This document shows, piece after piece, positions 1 to 11,200 of a stretch of 64,000 nt of DNA. The stretch is from positions 14,273,676-14,337,675 of the forward strand of contig OX465286.1 of assembly GCA_949987705.1 (NCBI GenBank), in the 5' to 3' direction. Position 1 is the stretch's first letter; every line of letters starts with the position of its first letter. A program made the translations under genes and the position numbers. The notes below the pieces were generated by a model. The model ran no database searches. It saw nothing but the letters and a program-made list of their open reading frames with translations, and was not told the origin of the DNA. This DNA is from Thereva unica. Taxonomy: Eukaryota; Arthropoda; Insecta; Diptera; Therevidae.

Positions 1-171
1 TACTGGTCAGCCCGGGGTGGGATTGAATTCACAGACTCCCTGGGAGGTCCCTAACAATTTCCCATCCAAAAAAGGGCCACTCCAGAGTTTCCCCAAACCC
101 GGAAATTCTGCAAAGGGGTACCCCTTGGGATATTTTTGGCCGATTTCACGAAAGTGCTGGGATCTTAATGA
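1..171. repeat. Partial leading monomer, C162/C191 type with C67/C74
   Basis: The window opens inside a monomer. The partial unit carries the C67/C74 pair and then C162 with C191. The same combination appears at 5060-5190 and at 7240-7370. Together with the next two monomers it matches 7014-7946 at an offset of 7153 bp (23 units), so the left edge of the window probably continues a repeated string. Confidence 0.75.
113..126. repeat. 14-bp perfect palindrome with KpnI site (example; one per monomer)
   Basis: AAGGGGTACCCCTT reads the same on both strands and lies at monomer 89-102. It recurs in nearly every copy. A G92>C change weakens the outer arms in one subfamily (first seen near 23521), and one copy near 34885 has TTCC in place of TACC. 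This is the longest perfect dyad I found in the unit. It could be a protein-binding dyad or simply neutral; the sequence does not decide. Confidence 0.85.
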
Positions 172-531
172 ATGGGGTATCGTTGCAAAGGGCTCGCTCC
201 CCCGAGTTCAGCGCCCTTGATTTGGTCCAGAAATAAGAAGGGGTTCGGGAGTTATGGCCTCTTTTGTGAATGGCCAAAGGAGGGCTGCGAAATGGCCATT
301 ATCTCGGGAAATACTGGTCAGCCCGGGGTGGGATTGAATTCACAGACTCCCTGGGAGGTCCCTAACAATTTCCCATCCAAAAAAGGGCCACTCCAGAATT
401 TTCCCAAAACCGGAAATTCTGCAAAGGGGTACCCCTTGGGATATTTTTGGCCGATTTCACGAAAGTGCTGGGATCTTAATGAATGGGGTACCGTTGGAAA
501 GGGCTCGCTCCCCCGAGTTCAGCGCACTTGA
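172..531 (+). other. Recurrent 119-codon open frame, judged non-coding (example)
   Basis: An ATG at monomer 148 opens a frame that crosses the unit boundary and ends at TGA in position 194-196 of the next copy. The same frame recurs in nearly every unit, and successive frames overlap by 49 bp. Because 311 leaves remainder 2 on division by 3, no frame can read through consecutive units. Of the common variable sites inside it, about a dozen change an amino acid (63, 84, 116, 140, 156, 162, 203, 213, 227, 233, 266 and others) and about four do not (40, 252, 261, 288), roughly the neutral ratio. I see no domain, signal peptide or convincing membrane segment. Known: satellites may be transcribed as noncoding RNA. 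Inference: the frame is a by-product of uniform sequence. Confidence 0.8.
291..300. repeat. 10-bp palindrome AATGGCCATT (example; one per monomer)
   Basis: A perfect 10-bp dyad at monomer 267-276, centred on a MscI site (TGGCCA). A second TGGCCA lies 20 bp upstream in the same unit. Every copy I checked retains the dyad core, including those carrying the nearby 261 C/T and 266 A/G variants. No function is assigned. Confidence 0.8.
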
Positions 532-3500
532 TTTGGTGCAGAAATAACAAGGGGTTCGGGACTTATGGCCTCTTTTGTGAATGGCCAAAGGAGGGCTGCG
601 AAATGGCCATTATCTCGGGAAATACTGGTCAGCACGGGGTGGGATTGAATTCACAGACTCCCTGGGAGGTCCCTAACAATTTCCCGTCCAAAAAAGGGCC
701 ACTCCAGAGTTTTCCCAAAACCGGAAATTATGCAAAGGGGTACCCCTTGGGATATTTTTGGCCGATTTCACGAAAGTGCTGGGATCTTAATGAATGGGGT
801 ATCGTTGGAAAGGGCTCGCTCCCCCGAGTTCAGCGCACTTGATTTGGTCCAGAAATAACAAGGGGTTCGGGAGTTATGGCCTCTTTTGTGAATGGCCAAA
901 GGAGGGCTGCGAAATGGCCATTATCTCGGGAAATACTGGTCAGCCCGGGGTGGGATTGAATTCACAGACTCCCTGGGAGGTCCCTAACAATTTCCCGTCC
1001 AAAAAAGGGCCACTCCAGAGTTTTCCCAAAACCGGAAATTATGCAAAGGGGTACCCCTTGGGATATTTTTGGCCGATTTCACGAAAGTGCTGGGATCTTA
1101 ATGAATGGGGTACCGTTGGAAAGGGCTCGCTCCCCCGAGTTCAGCGCACTTGATTTGGTGCAGAAATAACAAGGGGTTCGGGACTTATGGCCTCTTTTGT
1201 GAATGGCCAAAGGAGGGCTGCGAAATGGCCATTATCTCGGGAAATACTGGTCAGCCCGGGGTGGGATTGAATTCACAGACTCCCTGGGAGGTCCCTAACA
1301 ATTTCCCGTCCAAAAAAGGGCCACTCCAGAGTTTTCCCAAAACCGGAAATTATGCAAAGGGGTACCCCTTGGGATATTTTTGGCCGATTTCACGAAAGTG
1401 CTGGGATCTTAATGAATGGGGTATCGTTGGAAAGGGCTCGCTCCCCCGAGTTCAGCGCACTTGATTTGGTCCAGAAATAACAAGGGGTTCGGGAGTTATG
1501 GCCTCTTTTGTGAATGGCCGAAGGAGGGCTGCGAAATGGCCATTATCTCGGGAAATACTGGTCAGCCCGGGGTGGGATTGAATTCACAGACTCCCTGGGA
1601 GGTCCCTAACAATTTCCCGTCCAAAAAAGGGCCACTCCAGAGTTTTCCCAAAACCGGAAATTATGCAAAGGGGTACCCCTTGGGATATTTTTGGCCGATT
1701 TCACGAAAGTGCTGGGATCTTAATGAATGGGGTATCGTTGGAAAGGGCTCGCTCCCCCGAGTTCAGCGCACTTGATTTGGTCCAGAAATAACAAGGGGTT
1801 CGGGAGTTATGACCTCTTTTGTGAATGGCCGAAGGAGGGCTGCGAAATGGCCATTATCTCGGGAAATACTGGTCAGCCCGGGGTGGGATTGAATTCACAG
1901 ACTCCCTGGGAGGTCCCTAACAATTTCCCGTCCAAAAAAGGGCCACTCCAGAGTTTTCCCAAAACCGGAAATTATGCAAAGGGGTACCCCTTGGGATATT
2001 TTTGGCCGATTTCACGAAAGTGCTGGGATCTTAATGAATGGGGTACCGTTGGAAAGGGCTCGCTCCCCCGAGTTCAGCGCACTTGATTTGGTGCAGAAAT
2101 AACAAGGGGTTCGGGACTTATGGCCTCTTTTGTGAATGGCCAAAGGAGGGCTGCGAAATGGCCATTATCTCGGGAAATACTGGTCAGCACGGGGTGGGAT
2201 TGAATTCACAGACTCCCTGGGAGGTCCCTAACAATTTCCCGTCCAAAAAAGGGCCACTCCAGAGTTTTCCCAAAACCGGAAATTATGCAAAGGGGTACCC
2301 CTTGGGATATTTTTGGCCGATTTCACGAAAGTGCTGGGATCTTAATGAATGGGGTATCGTTGGAAAGGGCTCGCTCCCCCGAGTTCAGCGCACTTGATTT
2401 GGTCCAGAAATAACAAGGGGTTCGGGAGTTATGGCCTCTTTTGTGAATGGCCGAAGGAGGGCTGCGAAATGGCCATTATCTCGGGAAATACTAGTCAGCC
2501 CGGGGTGGGATTGAATTCACAGACTCCCTGGGAGGTCCCTAACAATTTCCCGTCCAAAAAAGGGCCACTCCAGAGTTTTCCCAAAACCGGAAATTATGCA
2601 AAGGGGTACCCCTTGGGATATTTTTGGCCGATTTCACGAAAGTGCTGGGATCTTAATGAATGGGGTATCGTTGGAAAGGGCTCGCTCCCCCGAGTTCAGC
2701 GCACTTGATTTGGTCCAGAAATAACAAGGGGTTCGGGAGTTATGGCCTCTTTTGTGAATGGCCAAAGGAGGGCTGCGAAATGGCCATTATCTCGGGAAAT
2801 ACTGGTCAGCCCGGGGTGGGATTGAATTCACAGACTCCCTGGGAGGTCCCTAACAATTTCCCGTCCAAAAAAGGGCCACTCCAGAGTTTTCCCAAAACCG
2901 GAAATTATGCAAAGGGGTACCCCTTGGGATATTTTTGGCCGATTTCACGAAAGTGCTGGGATCTTAATGAATGGGGTATCGTTGGAAAGGGCTCGCTCCC
3001 CCGAGTTCAGCGCACTTGATTTGGTCCAGAAATAACAAGGGGTTCGGGAGTTATGACCTCTTTTGTGAATGGCCGAAGGAGGGCTGCGAAATGGCCATTA
3101 TCTCGGGAAATACTGGTCAGCCCGGGGTGGGATTGAATTCACAGACTCCCTGGGAGGTCCCTAACAATTTCCCATCCAAAAAAGGGCCACTCCAGAGTTT
3201 TCCAAAAACCGGAAATTATGCAAAGGGGTACCCCTTGGGATATTTTTGGCCGATTTCACGAAAGTGCTGGGATCTTAATGAATGGGGTATCGTTGGAAAG
3301 GGCTCGCTCCCCCGAGTTCAGCGCACTTGATTTGGTCCAGAAATAACAAGGGGTTCGGGAGTTATGACCTCTTTTGTGAATGGCCGAAGGAGGGCTGCGA
3401 AATGGCCATTATCTCGGGAAATACTGGTCAGCCCGGGGTGGGATTGAATTCACAGACTCCCTGGGAGGTCCCTAACAATTTCCCGTCCAAAAAAGGGCCA

Positions 3501-3903
3501 CTCCAGAGTTTTCCAAAAACCGGAAATTATGCAAAGGGGTACCCCTTGGGATATTTTTGGCCGATTTCACGAAAGTGCTGGGATCTTAATGAATGGGGTA
3601 TCGTTGGAAAGGGCTCGCTCCCCCGAGTTCAGCGCACTTGATTTGGTCCAGAAATAACAAGGGGTTCGGGAGTTATGGCCTCTTTTGTGAATGGCCAAAG
3701 GAGGGCTGCGAAATGGCCATTATCTCGGGAAATACTGGTCAGCCCGGGGTGGGATTGAATTCACAGACTCCCTGGGAGGTCCCTAACAATTTCCCATCCA
3801 AAAAAGGGCCACTCCAGAGTTTTCCCAAAACCGGAAATTATGCAAAGGGGTACCCCTTGGGATATTTTTGGCCGATTTCACGAAAGTGCTGGGATCTTAA
3901 TGA

Positions 3904-5147
3904 ATGGGGTATCGTTGGAAAGGGCTCGCTCCCCCGAGTTCAGCGCACTTGATTTGGTCCAGAAATAACAAGGGGTTCGGGAGTTATGGCCTCTTTTGTG
4001 AATGGCCAAAGGAGGGCTGCGAAATGGCCATTATCTCGGGAAATACTGGTCAGCCCGGGGTGGGATTGAATTCACAGACTCCCTGGGAGGTCCCTAACAA
4101 TTTCCCGTCCAAAAAAGGGGCACTCCAGAGTTTTCCCAAAACCGGAAATTATGCAAAGGGGTACCCCTTGGGATATTTTTGGCCGATTTCACGAAAGTGC
4201 TGGGATCTTAATGAATGGGGTATCGTTGGAAAGGGCTCGCTCCCCCGAGTTCAGCGCACTTGATTTGGTGCAGAAATAACAAGGGGTTCGGGACTTATGG
4301 CCTCTTTTGTGAATGGCCAAAGGAGGGCTGCGAAATGGCCATTATCTCGGGAAATACTGGTCAGCCCGGGGTGGGATTGAATTCACAGACTCCCTGGGAG
4401 GTCCCTAACAATTTCCCATCCAAAAAAGGGCCACTCCAGAATTTTCCCAAAACCGGAAATTATGCAAAGGGGTACCCCTTGGGATATTTTTGGCCGATTT
4501 CACGAAAGTGCTGGGATCTTAATGAATGGGGTATCGTTGGAAAGGGCTCGCTCCCCCGAGTTCAGCGCACTTGATTTGGTCCAGAAATAACAAGGGGTTC
4601 GGGAGTTATGGCCTCTTTTGTGAATGGCCAAAGGAGGGCTGCGAAATGGCCATTATCTCGGGAAATACTGGTCAGCCCGGGGTGGGATTGAATTCACAGA
4701 CTCCCTGGGAGGTCCCTAACAATTTCCCGTCCAAAAAAGGGGCACTCCAGAGTTTTCCCAAAACCGGAAATTATGCAAAGGGGTACCCCTTGGGATATTT
4801 TTGGCCGATTTCACGAAAGTGCTGGGATCTTAATGAATGGGGTATCGTTGGAAAGGGCTCGCTCCCCCGAGTTCAGCGCACTTGATTTGGTGCAGAAATA
4901 ACAAGGGGTTCGGGACTTATGGCCTCTTTTGTGAATGGCCAAAGGAGGGCTGCGGAATGGCCATTATCTCGGGAAATACTGGTCAGCCCGGGGTGGGATT
5001 GAATTCACAGACTCCCTGGGAGGTCCCTAACAATTTCCCATCCAAAAAAGGGCCACTCCAGAGTTTCCCCAAACCCGGAAATTCTGCAAAGGGGTACCCC
5101 TTGGGATATTTTTGGCCGATTTCACGAAAGTGCTGGGATCTTAATGA
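3904..5147. repeat. 622-bp dimer, two copies (GGGGCACT marker)
   Basis: Alternating units: the first and third carry GGGGCACT at monomer 50-57 with G63, the second and fourth carry the G203/C213/C227 haplotype. The marker sits near 4118 and 4740, 622 bp apart. The fourth unit differs from the second in having G266 and C67/C74, so the second dimer's end is a junction with another string. The same dimer recurs at 13545-14788. Confidence 0.75.
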
Positions 5148-5458
5148 ATGGGGTATCGTTGCAAAGGGCTCGCTCCCCCGAGTTCAGCGCCCTTGATTTG
5201 GTCCAGAAATAACAAGGGGTTCGGGAGTTATGGCCTCTTTTGTGAATGGCCAAAGGAGGGCTGCGAAATGGCCATTATCTCGGGAAATACTGGTCAGCCC
5301 GGGGTGGGATTGAATTCACAGACTCCCTGGGAGGTCCCTAACAATTTCCCGTCCAAAAAAGGGCCACTCCAGAGTTTTCCCAAAACCGGAAATTATGCAA
5401 AGGGGTACCCCTTGGGATATTTTTGGCCGATTTCACGAAAGTGCTGGGATCTTAATGA

Positions 5459-6702
5459 ATGGGGTATCGTTGGAAAGGGCTCGCTCCCCCGAGTTCAGCG
5501 CACTTGATTTGGTGCAGAAATAACAAGGGGTTCGGGACTTATGGCCTCTTTTGTGAATGGCCAAAGGAGGGCTGCGAAATGGCCATTATCTCGGGAAATA
5601 CTGGTCAGCACGGGGTGGGATTGAATTCACAGACTCCCTGGGAGGTCCCTAACAATTTCCCATCCAAAAAAGGGCCACTCCAGAATTTTCCCAAAACCGG
5701 AAATTCTGCAAAGGGGTACCCCTTGGGATATTTTTGGCCGATTTCACGAAAGTGCTGGGATCTTAATGAATGGGGTACCGTTGGAAAGGGCTCGCTCCCC
5801 CGAGTTCAGCGCACTTGATTTGGTGCAGAAATAACAAGGGGTTCGGGACTTATGGCCTCTTTTGTGAATGGCCAAAGGAGGGCTGCGAAATGGCCATTAT
5901 CTCGGGAAATACTGGTCAGCCCGGGGTGGGATTGAATTCACAGACTCCCTGGGAGGTCCCTAACAATTTCCCGTCCAAAAAAGGGCCACTCCAGAGTTTT
6001 CCCAAAACCGGAAATTATGCAAAGGGGTACCCCTTGGGATATTTTTGGCCGATTTCACGAAAGTGCTGGGATCTTAATGAATGGGGTATCGTTGGAAAGG
6101 GCTCGCTCCCCCGAGTTCAGCGCACTTGATTTGGTGCAGAAATAACAAGGGGTTCGGGACTTATGGCCTCTTTTGTGAATGGCCAAAGGAGGGCTGCGAA
6201 ATGGCCATTATCTCGGGAAATACTGGTCAGCACGGGGTGGGATTGAATTCACAGACTCCCTGGGAGGTCCCTAACAATTTCCCATCCAAAAAAGGGCCAC
6301 TCCAGAATTTTCCCAAAACCGGAAATTCTGCAAAGGGGTACCCCTTGGGATATTTTTGGCCGATTTCACGAAAGTGCTGGGATCTTAATGAATGGGGTAC
6401 CGTTGGAAAGGGCTCGCTCCCCCGAGTTCAGCGCACTTGATTTGGTGCAGAAATAACAAGGGGTTCGGGACTTATGGCCTCTTTTGTGAATGGCCAAAGG
6501 AGGGCTGCGAAATGGCCATTATCTCGGGAAATACTGGTCAGCCCGGGGTGGGATTGAATTCACAGACTCCCTGGGAGGTCCCTAACAATTTCCCGTCCAA
6601 AAAAGGGCCACTCCAGAGTTTTCCCAAAACCGGAAATTATGCAAAGGGGTACCCCTTGGGATATTTTTGGCCGATTTCACGAAAGTGCTGGGATCTTAAT
6701 GA
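5459..6702. repeat. 622-bp dimer, two tandem copies
   Basis: Units alternate between A299/A63/C84/next-unit C156 and C299/G63/A84/next-unit T156. The pair at 5459-6080 is repeated at 6081-6702. A299 destroys the CCCGGG site and C156 creates a second KpnI site, so the two unit types differ in restriction pattern. The following unit (6703) resembles the second type but ends in C156. Confidence 0.8.
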
Positions 6703-8257
6703 ATGGGGTATCGTTGGAAAGGGCTCGCTCCCCCGAGTTCAGCGCACTTGATTTGGTGCAGAAATAACAAGGGGTTCGGGACTTATGGCCTCTTTTGTGA
6801 ATGGCCAAAGGAGGGCTGCGAAATGGCCATTATCTCGGGAAATACTGGTCAGCCCGGGGTGGGATTGAATTCACAGACTCCCTGGGAGGTCCCTAACAAT
6901 TTCCCGTCCAAAAAAGGGCCACTCCAGAGTTTTCCCAAAACCGGAAATTATGCAAAGGGGTACCCCTTGGGATATTTTTGGCCGATTTCACGAAAGTGCT
7001 GGGATCTTAATGAATGGGGTACCGTTGGAAAGGGCTCGCTCCCCCGAGTTCAGCGCACTTGATTTGGTGCAGAAATAACAAGGGGTTCGGGACTTATGGC
7101 CTCTTTTGTGAATGGCCAAAGGAGGGCTGCGAAATGGCCATTATCTCGGGAAATACTGGTCAGCCCGGGGTGGGATTGAATTCACAGACTCCCTGGGAGG
7201 TCCCTAACAATTTCCCATCCAAAAAAGGGCCACTCCAGAGTTTCCCCAAACCCGGAAATTCTGCAAAGGGGTACCCCTTGGGATATTTTTGGCCGATTTC
7301 ACGAAAGTGCTGGGATCTTAATGAATGGGGTATCGTTGCAAAGGGCTCGCTCCCCCGAGTTCAGCGCCCTTGATTTGGTCCAGAAATAAGAAGGGGTTCG
7401 GGAGTTATGGCCTCTTTTGTGAATGGCCAAAGGAGGGCTGCGAAATGGCCATTATCTCGGGAAATACTGGTCAGCCCGGGGTGGGATTGAATTCACAGAC
7501 TCCCTGGGAGGTCCCTAACAATTTCCCATCCAAAAAAGGGCCACTCCAGAATTTTCCCAAAACCGGAAATTCTGCAAAGGGGTACCCCTTGGGATATTTT
7601 TGGCCGATTTCACGAAAGTGCTGGGATCTTAATGAATGGGGTACCGTTGGAAAGGGCTCGCTCCCCCGAGTTCAGCGCACTTGATTTGGTGCAGAAATAA
7701 CAAGGGGTTCGGGACTTATGGCCTCTTTTGTGAATGGCCAAAGGAGGGCTGCGAAATGGCCATTATCTCGGGAAATACTGGTCAGCACGGGGTGGGATTG
7801 AATTCACAGACTCCCTGGGAGGTCCCTAACAATTTCCCGTCCAAAAAAGGGCCACTCCAGAGTTTTCCCAAAACCGGAAATTATGCAAAGGGGTACCCCT
7901 TGGGATATTTTTGGCCGATTTCACGAAAGTGCTGGGATCTTAATGAATGGGGTATCGTTGGAAAGGGCTCGCTCCCCCGAGTTCAGCGCACTTGATTTGG
8001 TCCAGAAATAACAAGGGGTTCGGGAGTTATGGCCTCTTTTGTGAATGGCCAAAGGAGGGCTGCGAAATGGCCATTATCTCGGGAAATACTGGTCAGCCCG
8101 GGGTGGGATTGAATTCACAGACTCCCTGGGAGGTCCCTAACAATTTCCCATCCAAAAAAGGGCCACTCCAGAATTTTCCCAAAACCGGAAATTCTGCAAA
8201 GGGGTACCCCTTGGGATATTTTTGGCCGATTTCACGAAAGTGCTGGGATCTTAATGA
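6703..8257. repeat. Five linking monomers, partly repeating the window start
   Basis: Between the dimer and the right block copy. Units from 7014 to 7946 repeat the string at the window start (C67/C74 unit, then a G213 unit, then an A299 unit) at an offset of 23 units. The string therefore exists three times: at the left edge, here, and (without the C67/C74 leader) at the start of the right block at 8258. Confidence 0.7.
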
Positions 8258-11200
8258 ATGGGGTATCGTTGCAAAGGGCTCGCTCCCCCGAGTTCAGCGC
8301 CCTTGATTTGGTCCAGAAATAAGAAGGGGTTCGGGAGTTATGGCCTCTTTTGTGAATGGCCAAAGGAGGGCTGCGAAATGGCCATTATCTCGGGAAATAC
8401 TGGTCAGCCCGGGGTGGGATTGAATTCACAGACTCCCTGGGAGGTCCCTAACAATTTCCCATCCAAAAAAGGGCCACTCCAGAATTTTCCCAAAACCGGA
8501 AATTCTGCAAAGGGGTACCCCTTGGGATATTTTTGGCCGATTTCACGAAAGTGCTGGGATCTTAATGAATGGGGTACCGTTGGAAAGGGCTCGCTCCCCC
8601 GAGTTCAGCGCACTTGATTTGGTGCAGAAATAACAAGGGGTTCGGGACTTATGGCCTCTTTTGTGAATGGCCAAAGGAGGGCTGCGAAATGGCCATTATC
8701 TCGGGAAATACTGGTCAGCACGGGGTGGGATTGAATTCACAGACTCCCTGGGAGGTCCCTAACAATTTCCCGTCCAAAAAAGGGCCACTCCAGAGTTTTC
8801 CCAAAACCGGAAATTATGCAAAGGGGTACCCCTTGGGATATTTTTGGCCGATTTCACGAAAGTGCTGGGATCTTAATGAATGGGGTATCGTTGGAAAGGG
8901 CTCGCTCCCCCGAGTTCAGCGCACTTGATTTGGTCCAGAAATAACAAGGGGTTCGGGAGTTATGGCCTCTTTTGTGAATGGCCAAAGGAGGGCTGCGAAA
9001 TGGCCATTATCTCGGGAAATACTGGTCAGCCCGGGGTGGGATTGAATTCACAGACTCCCTGGGAGGTCCCTAACAATTTCCCGTCCAAAAAAGGGCCACT
9101 CCAGAGTTTTCCCAAAACCGGAAATTATGCAAAGGGGTACCCCTTGGGATATTTTTGGCCGATTTCACGAAAGTGCTGGGATCTTAATGAATGGGGTACC
9201 GTTGGAAAGGGCTCGCTCCCCCGAGTTCAGCGCACTTGATTTGGTGCAGAAATAACAAGGGGTTCGGGACTTATGGCCTCTTTTGTGAATGGCCAAAGGA
9301 GGGCTGCGAAATGGCCATTATCTCGGGAAATACTGGTCAGCCCGGGGTGGGATTGAATTCACAGACTCCCTGGGAGGTCCCTAACAATTTCCCGTCCAAA
9401 AAAGGGCCACTCCAGAGTTTTCCCAAAACCGGAAATTATGCAAAGGGGTACCCCTTGGGATATTTTTGGCCGATTTCACGAAAGTGCTGGGATCTTAATG
9501 AATGGGGTATCGTTGGAAAGGGCTCGCTCCCCCGAGTTCAGCGCACTTGATTTGGTCCAGAAATAACAAGGGGTTCGGGAGTTATGGCCTCTTTTGTGAA
9601 TGGCCGAAGGAGGGCTGCGAAATGGCCATTATCTCGGGAAATACTGGTCAGCCCGGGGTGGGATTGAATTCACAGACTCCCTGGGAGGTCCCTAACAATT
9701 TCCCGTCCAAAAAAGGGCCACTCCAGAGTTTTCCCAAAACCGGAAATTATGCAAAGGGGTACCCCTTGGGATATTTTTGGCCGATTTCACGAAAGTGCTG
9801 GGATCTTAATGAATGGGGTATCGTTGGAAAGGGCTCGCTCCCCCGAGTTCAGCGCACTTGATTTGGTCCAGAAATAACAAGGGGTTCGGGAGTTATGACC
9901 TCTTTTGTGAATGGCCGAAGGAGGGCTGCGAAATGGCCATTATCTCGGGAAATACTGGTCAGCCCGGGGTGGGATTGAATTCACAGACTCCCTGGGAGGT
10001 CCCTAACAATTTCCCGTCCAAAAAAGGGCCACTCCAGAGTTTTCCCAAAACCGGAAATTATGCAAAGGGGTACCCCTTGGGATATTTTTGGCCGATTTCA
10101 CGAAAGTGCTGGGATCTTAATGAATGGGGTACCGTTGGAAAGGGCTCGCTCCCCCGAGTTCAGCGCACTTGATTTGGTGCAGAAATAACAAGGGGTTCGG
10201 GACTTATGGCCTCTTTTGTGAATGGCCAAAGGAGGGCTGCGAAATGGCCATTATCTCGGGAAATACTGGTCAGCACGGGGTGGGATTGAATTCACAGACT
10301 CCCTGGGAGGTCCCTAACAATTTCCCGTCCAAAAAAGGGCCACTCCAGAGTTTTCCCAAAACCGGAAATTATGCAAAGGGGTACCCCTTGGGATATTTTT
10401 GGCCGATTTCACGAAAGTGCTGGGATCTTAATGAATGGGGTATCGTTGGAAAGGGCTCGCTCCCCCGAGTTCAGCGCACTTGATTTGGTCCAGAAATAAC
10501 AAGGGGTTCGGGAGTTATGGCCTCTTTTGTGAATGGCCGAAGGAGGGCTGCGAAATGGCCATTATCTCGGGAAATACTAGTCAGCCCGGGGTGGGATTGA
10601 ATTCACAGACCCCCTGGGAGGTCCCTAACAATTTCCCGTCCAAAAAAGGGCCACTCCAGAGTTTTCCCAAAACCGGAAATTATGCAAAGGGGTACCCCTT
10701 GGGATATTTTTGGCCGATTTCACGAAAGTGCTGGGATCTTAATGAATGGGGTATCGTTGGAAAGGGCTCGCTCCCCCGAGTTCAGCGCACTTGATTTGGT
10801 CCAGAAATAACAAGGGGTTCGGGAGTTATGGCCTCTTTTGTGAATGGCCGAAGGAGGGCTGCGAAATGGCCATTATCTCGGGAAATACTGGTCAGCCCGG
10901 GGTGGGATTGAATTCACAGACTCCCTGGGAGGTCCCTAACAATTTCCCGTCCAAAAAAGGGCCACTCCAGAGTTTTCCCAAAACCGGAAATTATGCAAAG
11001 GGGTACCCCTTGGGATATTTTTGGCCGATTTCACGAAAGTGCTGGGATCTTAATGAATGGGGTACCGTTGGAAAGGGCTCGCTCCCCCGAGTTCAGCGCA
11101 CTTGATTTGGTGCAGAAATAACAAGGGGTTCGGGACTTATGGCCTCTTTTGTGAATGGCCAAAGGAGGGCTGCGAAATGGCCATTATCTCGGGAAATACT

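Larger units (their letters stand above)
25..335. repeat. First complete monomer, EcoRI phase (reference unit)
   Basis: This copy is used for monomer numbering. It has GAATTC at 1-6, a six-A tract at 44-49, a TTTT/AAAA pair around 64-74, a KpnI-containing palindrome at 89-102, a five-T tract at 109-113, a recurrent ATG at 148-150, a conserved TGA at 194-196, a second palindrome at 267-276, and CCCGGG near 298-303. The consensus is about 50% G+C with 11 CpG dinucleotides. This particular copy carries the C67/C74 variant, as do copies near 5060 and 7240. The choice of phase is arbitrary; the array itself shows no natural boundary. At 311 bp the unit is somewhat short of two nucleosome repeats, so any phasing role is conjecture. 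Confidence 0.95.
172..4836. repeat. 15-monomer block, left copy
   Basis: Fifteen units whose variant string reappears at 8258-14477. From 172 to about 2659 the match is at an offset of 8086 bp (26 units). From 2971 on it is at 9641 bp (31 units). Shared markers include A299 (CAGCACGG) at 627, A233 (TATGACC) at 1809, A292 (SpeI ACTAGT) at 2491, an A in place of C70 at about 3204 and 3515, and the change to GGGGCACT near 4118. The left copy has one unit of the trimer (1727-2659) and one monomer (2660-2970) with no counterpart after the trimers in the right copy. Confidence 0.85.

Noticed and set aside
49..54. Telomere repeat (CCCTAA)
   Set aside because: A single hexamer per 311-bp unit, not in tandem, so it is chance.
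141..157. CENP-B box on the minus strand (TTTCGTGAAATCGGCCA)
   Set aside because: It starts like the mammalian box (TTCG, then an A in place), but the required CGGG is not at the right spacing, and the T116 variant damages it further. Resemblance only.
217..260. RNA polymerase III promoter (GGTTCG as a B box, TGGCCAAAGG as an A box)
   Set aside because: Both match only in part, and the order is wrong (the B-like element comes first). No tRNA-like fold is apparent.
245..316. Internal duplication within the monomer (TTCGGGAGTTATGG against CTCGGGAAATACTGG)
   Set aside because: The similarity is short and needs a gap; it is not supported by the flanking bases, so I do not claim that the unit arose from smaller repeats.
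314..345. G-quadruplex from GGGG and GGG runs
   Set aside because: At most two close runs of three or more G occur together; no stretch has four runs with short loops on either strand.
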